Shown here in pieces: positions 22,704-23,383 of a stretch of DNA of 23,383 nucleotides. The notes below the pieces were generated by a model. That model worked only from the letters and a program-made list of their open reading frames with translations, was not told where the DNA came from and did no database searches. The DNA comes from Actinomycetes bacterium (GTDB lineage: Bacteria > Actinomycetota > Acidimicrobiia > Acidimicrobiales > Palsa-688): the NCBI GenBank assembly GCA_021815935.1, contig JAKAZH010000004.1:1-23383 (forward strand), given 5' to 3'. Position numbers and translations under genes: made by a program. Numbering within the stretch: the first letter of the stretch is position 1; every line of letters begins with the position of its first letter.

Positions 22704-23383
22704 TCACCGCTGGGTCGACCTACGTACGCTTTCGGATCGGAAGGATGCTACCGCTGGGGACATTGCGCTTTCTTCGAGCCCTTCGCTAAAGAAGAACAGC
22801 GATCGTTCCAGGCGCCTCCGATCCCGTCCCTCTGTCCGTCCGAAATCATCCAACATCGTGTCAAGAAAGGTTGCCGTGTCAAATATCACGGGACGGAGCA
22901 ACACGCTTGCGTTTACTCTTCCGTCATCGATCGATACGTCGTCGCCAACGATTTTCATGAAACTTGGGCCAAGATTGCTCGCGAGACTGCTGTATGTCGA
23001 AACAACGAGACAGAAGAACCAAACTTCATTTGTCACTCTGCTGTCACGAAACGCGGCTCGCAGCAAATGCCATACCGCAGCTGGCGAAGCCTCCGGACCT
23101 CTGGCCAGAGCAGAGATTTCGACCAGTGGCTGATGACTTGAAAGCAAAAGTTCTAACTGCACTTCCGCCTCCGGATAAAGTGACCGGTGGCAGAGTTCGT
23201 AGCAGTCTAGTTCTGCGATCGTTGCGCCGGGCTGCAGTCTCACCTTTCGCAGGGTCGCGCAGTCGTTTACGTCAGCTGTATTGTTTACAATGTAATAGTC
23301 GGTGTTCTCGCCTCGGGAGCGGTCTAAGTCGGAATGGATGAAACCTTCATCTGTGACCGCTTCGTTATTGAGAAACCCCATAG
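22704..23383 (-). CDS. FeeM-like/GNAT-type N-acyltransferase candidate, partial at the window edge
   Basis: The minus-strand frame is open from the right edge to the stop at 22704 (at least 225 codons). ATG 23381 is 2 nt from the edge, and the opening GFLNNEAVTDEGFIHSDLDRSRGENTDYYIV reads like the inside of a domain, so the true start is probably outside. The recognisable order is TLRKVRLQPG, DCYELCHRSLYP, VEISALARGPEASPAAVWHLLRAAFRD, VWFFCLVVSTYSSL, LGPSFMKIVGDDV and LRPVIFDTATFLDTML. It recalls the FeeM/acyl-homoserine-lactone-synthase-like GNAT group that joins acyl chains to amino acids. This is by eye and tentative; the substrate is unknown. Composition is clearly less GC-rich than the neighbouring genes, suggesting a different origin. 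Confidence 0.6.
   Translation of the reverse strand, partial: MGFLNNEAVTDEGFIHSDLDRSRGENTDYYIVNNTADVNDCATLRKVRLQPGATIAELDCYELCHRSLYPEAEVQLELLLSSHQPLVEISALARGPEASPAAVWHLLRAAFRDSRVTNEVWFFCLVVSTYSSLASNLGPSFMKIVGDDVSIDDGRVNASVLLRPVIFDTATFLDTMLDDFGRTEGRDRRRLERSLFFFSEGLEESAMSPAVASFRSESVRRSTQR

Noticed and set aside
1..23383. CRISPR array or insertion sequence
   Set aside because: No regularly spaced repeats, Cas-like proteins or transposase signatures were found on either strand.

Overview
The window comes from a high-GC actinomycete (Actinomycetota). Coding third positions are almost all G/C, some starts are GTG or TTG, and a SARP/BTAD-type regulator and an actinomycete-style MobF relaxase are present. 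I cannot name the genus from sequence alone. The layout looks like an integrative mobile element carrying an antiphage-type cassette.

Left end (1-1649, minus strand): a tyrosine integrase cut by the window edge, an excisionase-type HTH protein with a TTG start, and a small membrane protein whose stop codon overlaps that TTG. The next 0.5 kb (1650-2170) is essentially non-coding and holds a 15-bp-period direct repeat. A plus-strand SAM-dependent methyltransferase (2174-2824) and a large membrane-anchored protein (3032-5344) follow. The latter joins an exported domain through one transmembrane helix to a cytoplasmic BTAD-type regulatory domain.

Centre (5512-16785, minus strand): a four-gene, translationally coupled operon reads in transcription order DUF499 AAA+ ATPase, DUF3780-like small protein, DUF1156 adenine-specific DNA methylase, and PLD-SNF2 helicase. 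This is the helicase-methylase-ATPase class of predicted antiphage/DNA-modification systems found in defence islands. It is not DISARM or BREX. Upstream, separated by 0.5 kb with palindromes and a hairpin, lies a same-strand winged-helix protein of unknown function. It may regulate the system or be an additional component.

Right part (16786-22511): a 970-nt non-coding region has strong secondary structure, including a compact cloverleaf-like array of three hairpins. It leads into a plus-strand mobilisation operon: a sigma-like/HTH protein, a MobF relaxase-helicase, and a VirD4/TraG-type coupling ATPase that looks short at its C-terminus. No VirB4 or other mating-channel gene is visible. The right edge (22704-23383, minus) carries a lower-GC gene that resembles FeeM-like/GNAT N-acyltransferases and is cut by the window edge; it probably lies outside the element or comes from a different source.

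Taken together, int/xis would move the element, the MobF operon would mobilise it, and the methylase-helicase-ATPase cassette would be defence cargo. The non-coding stretch before the relaxase is the best candidate for an oriT or replication region.
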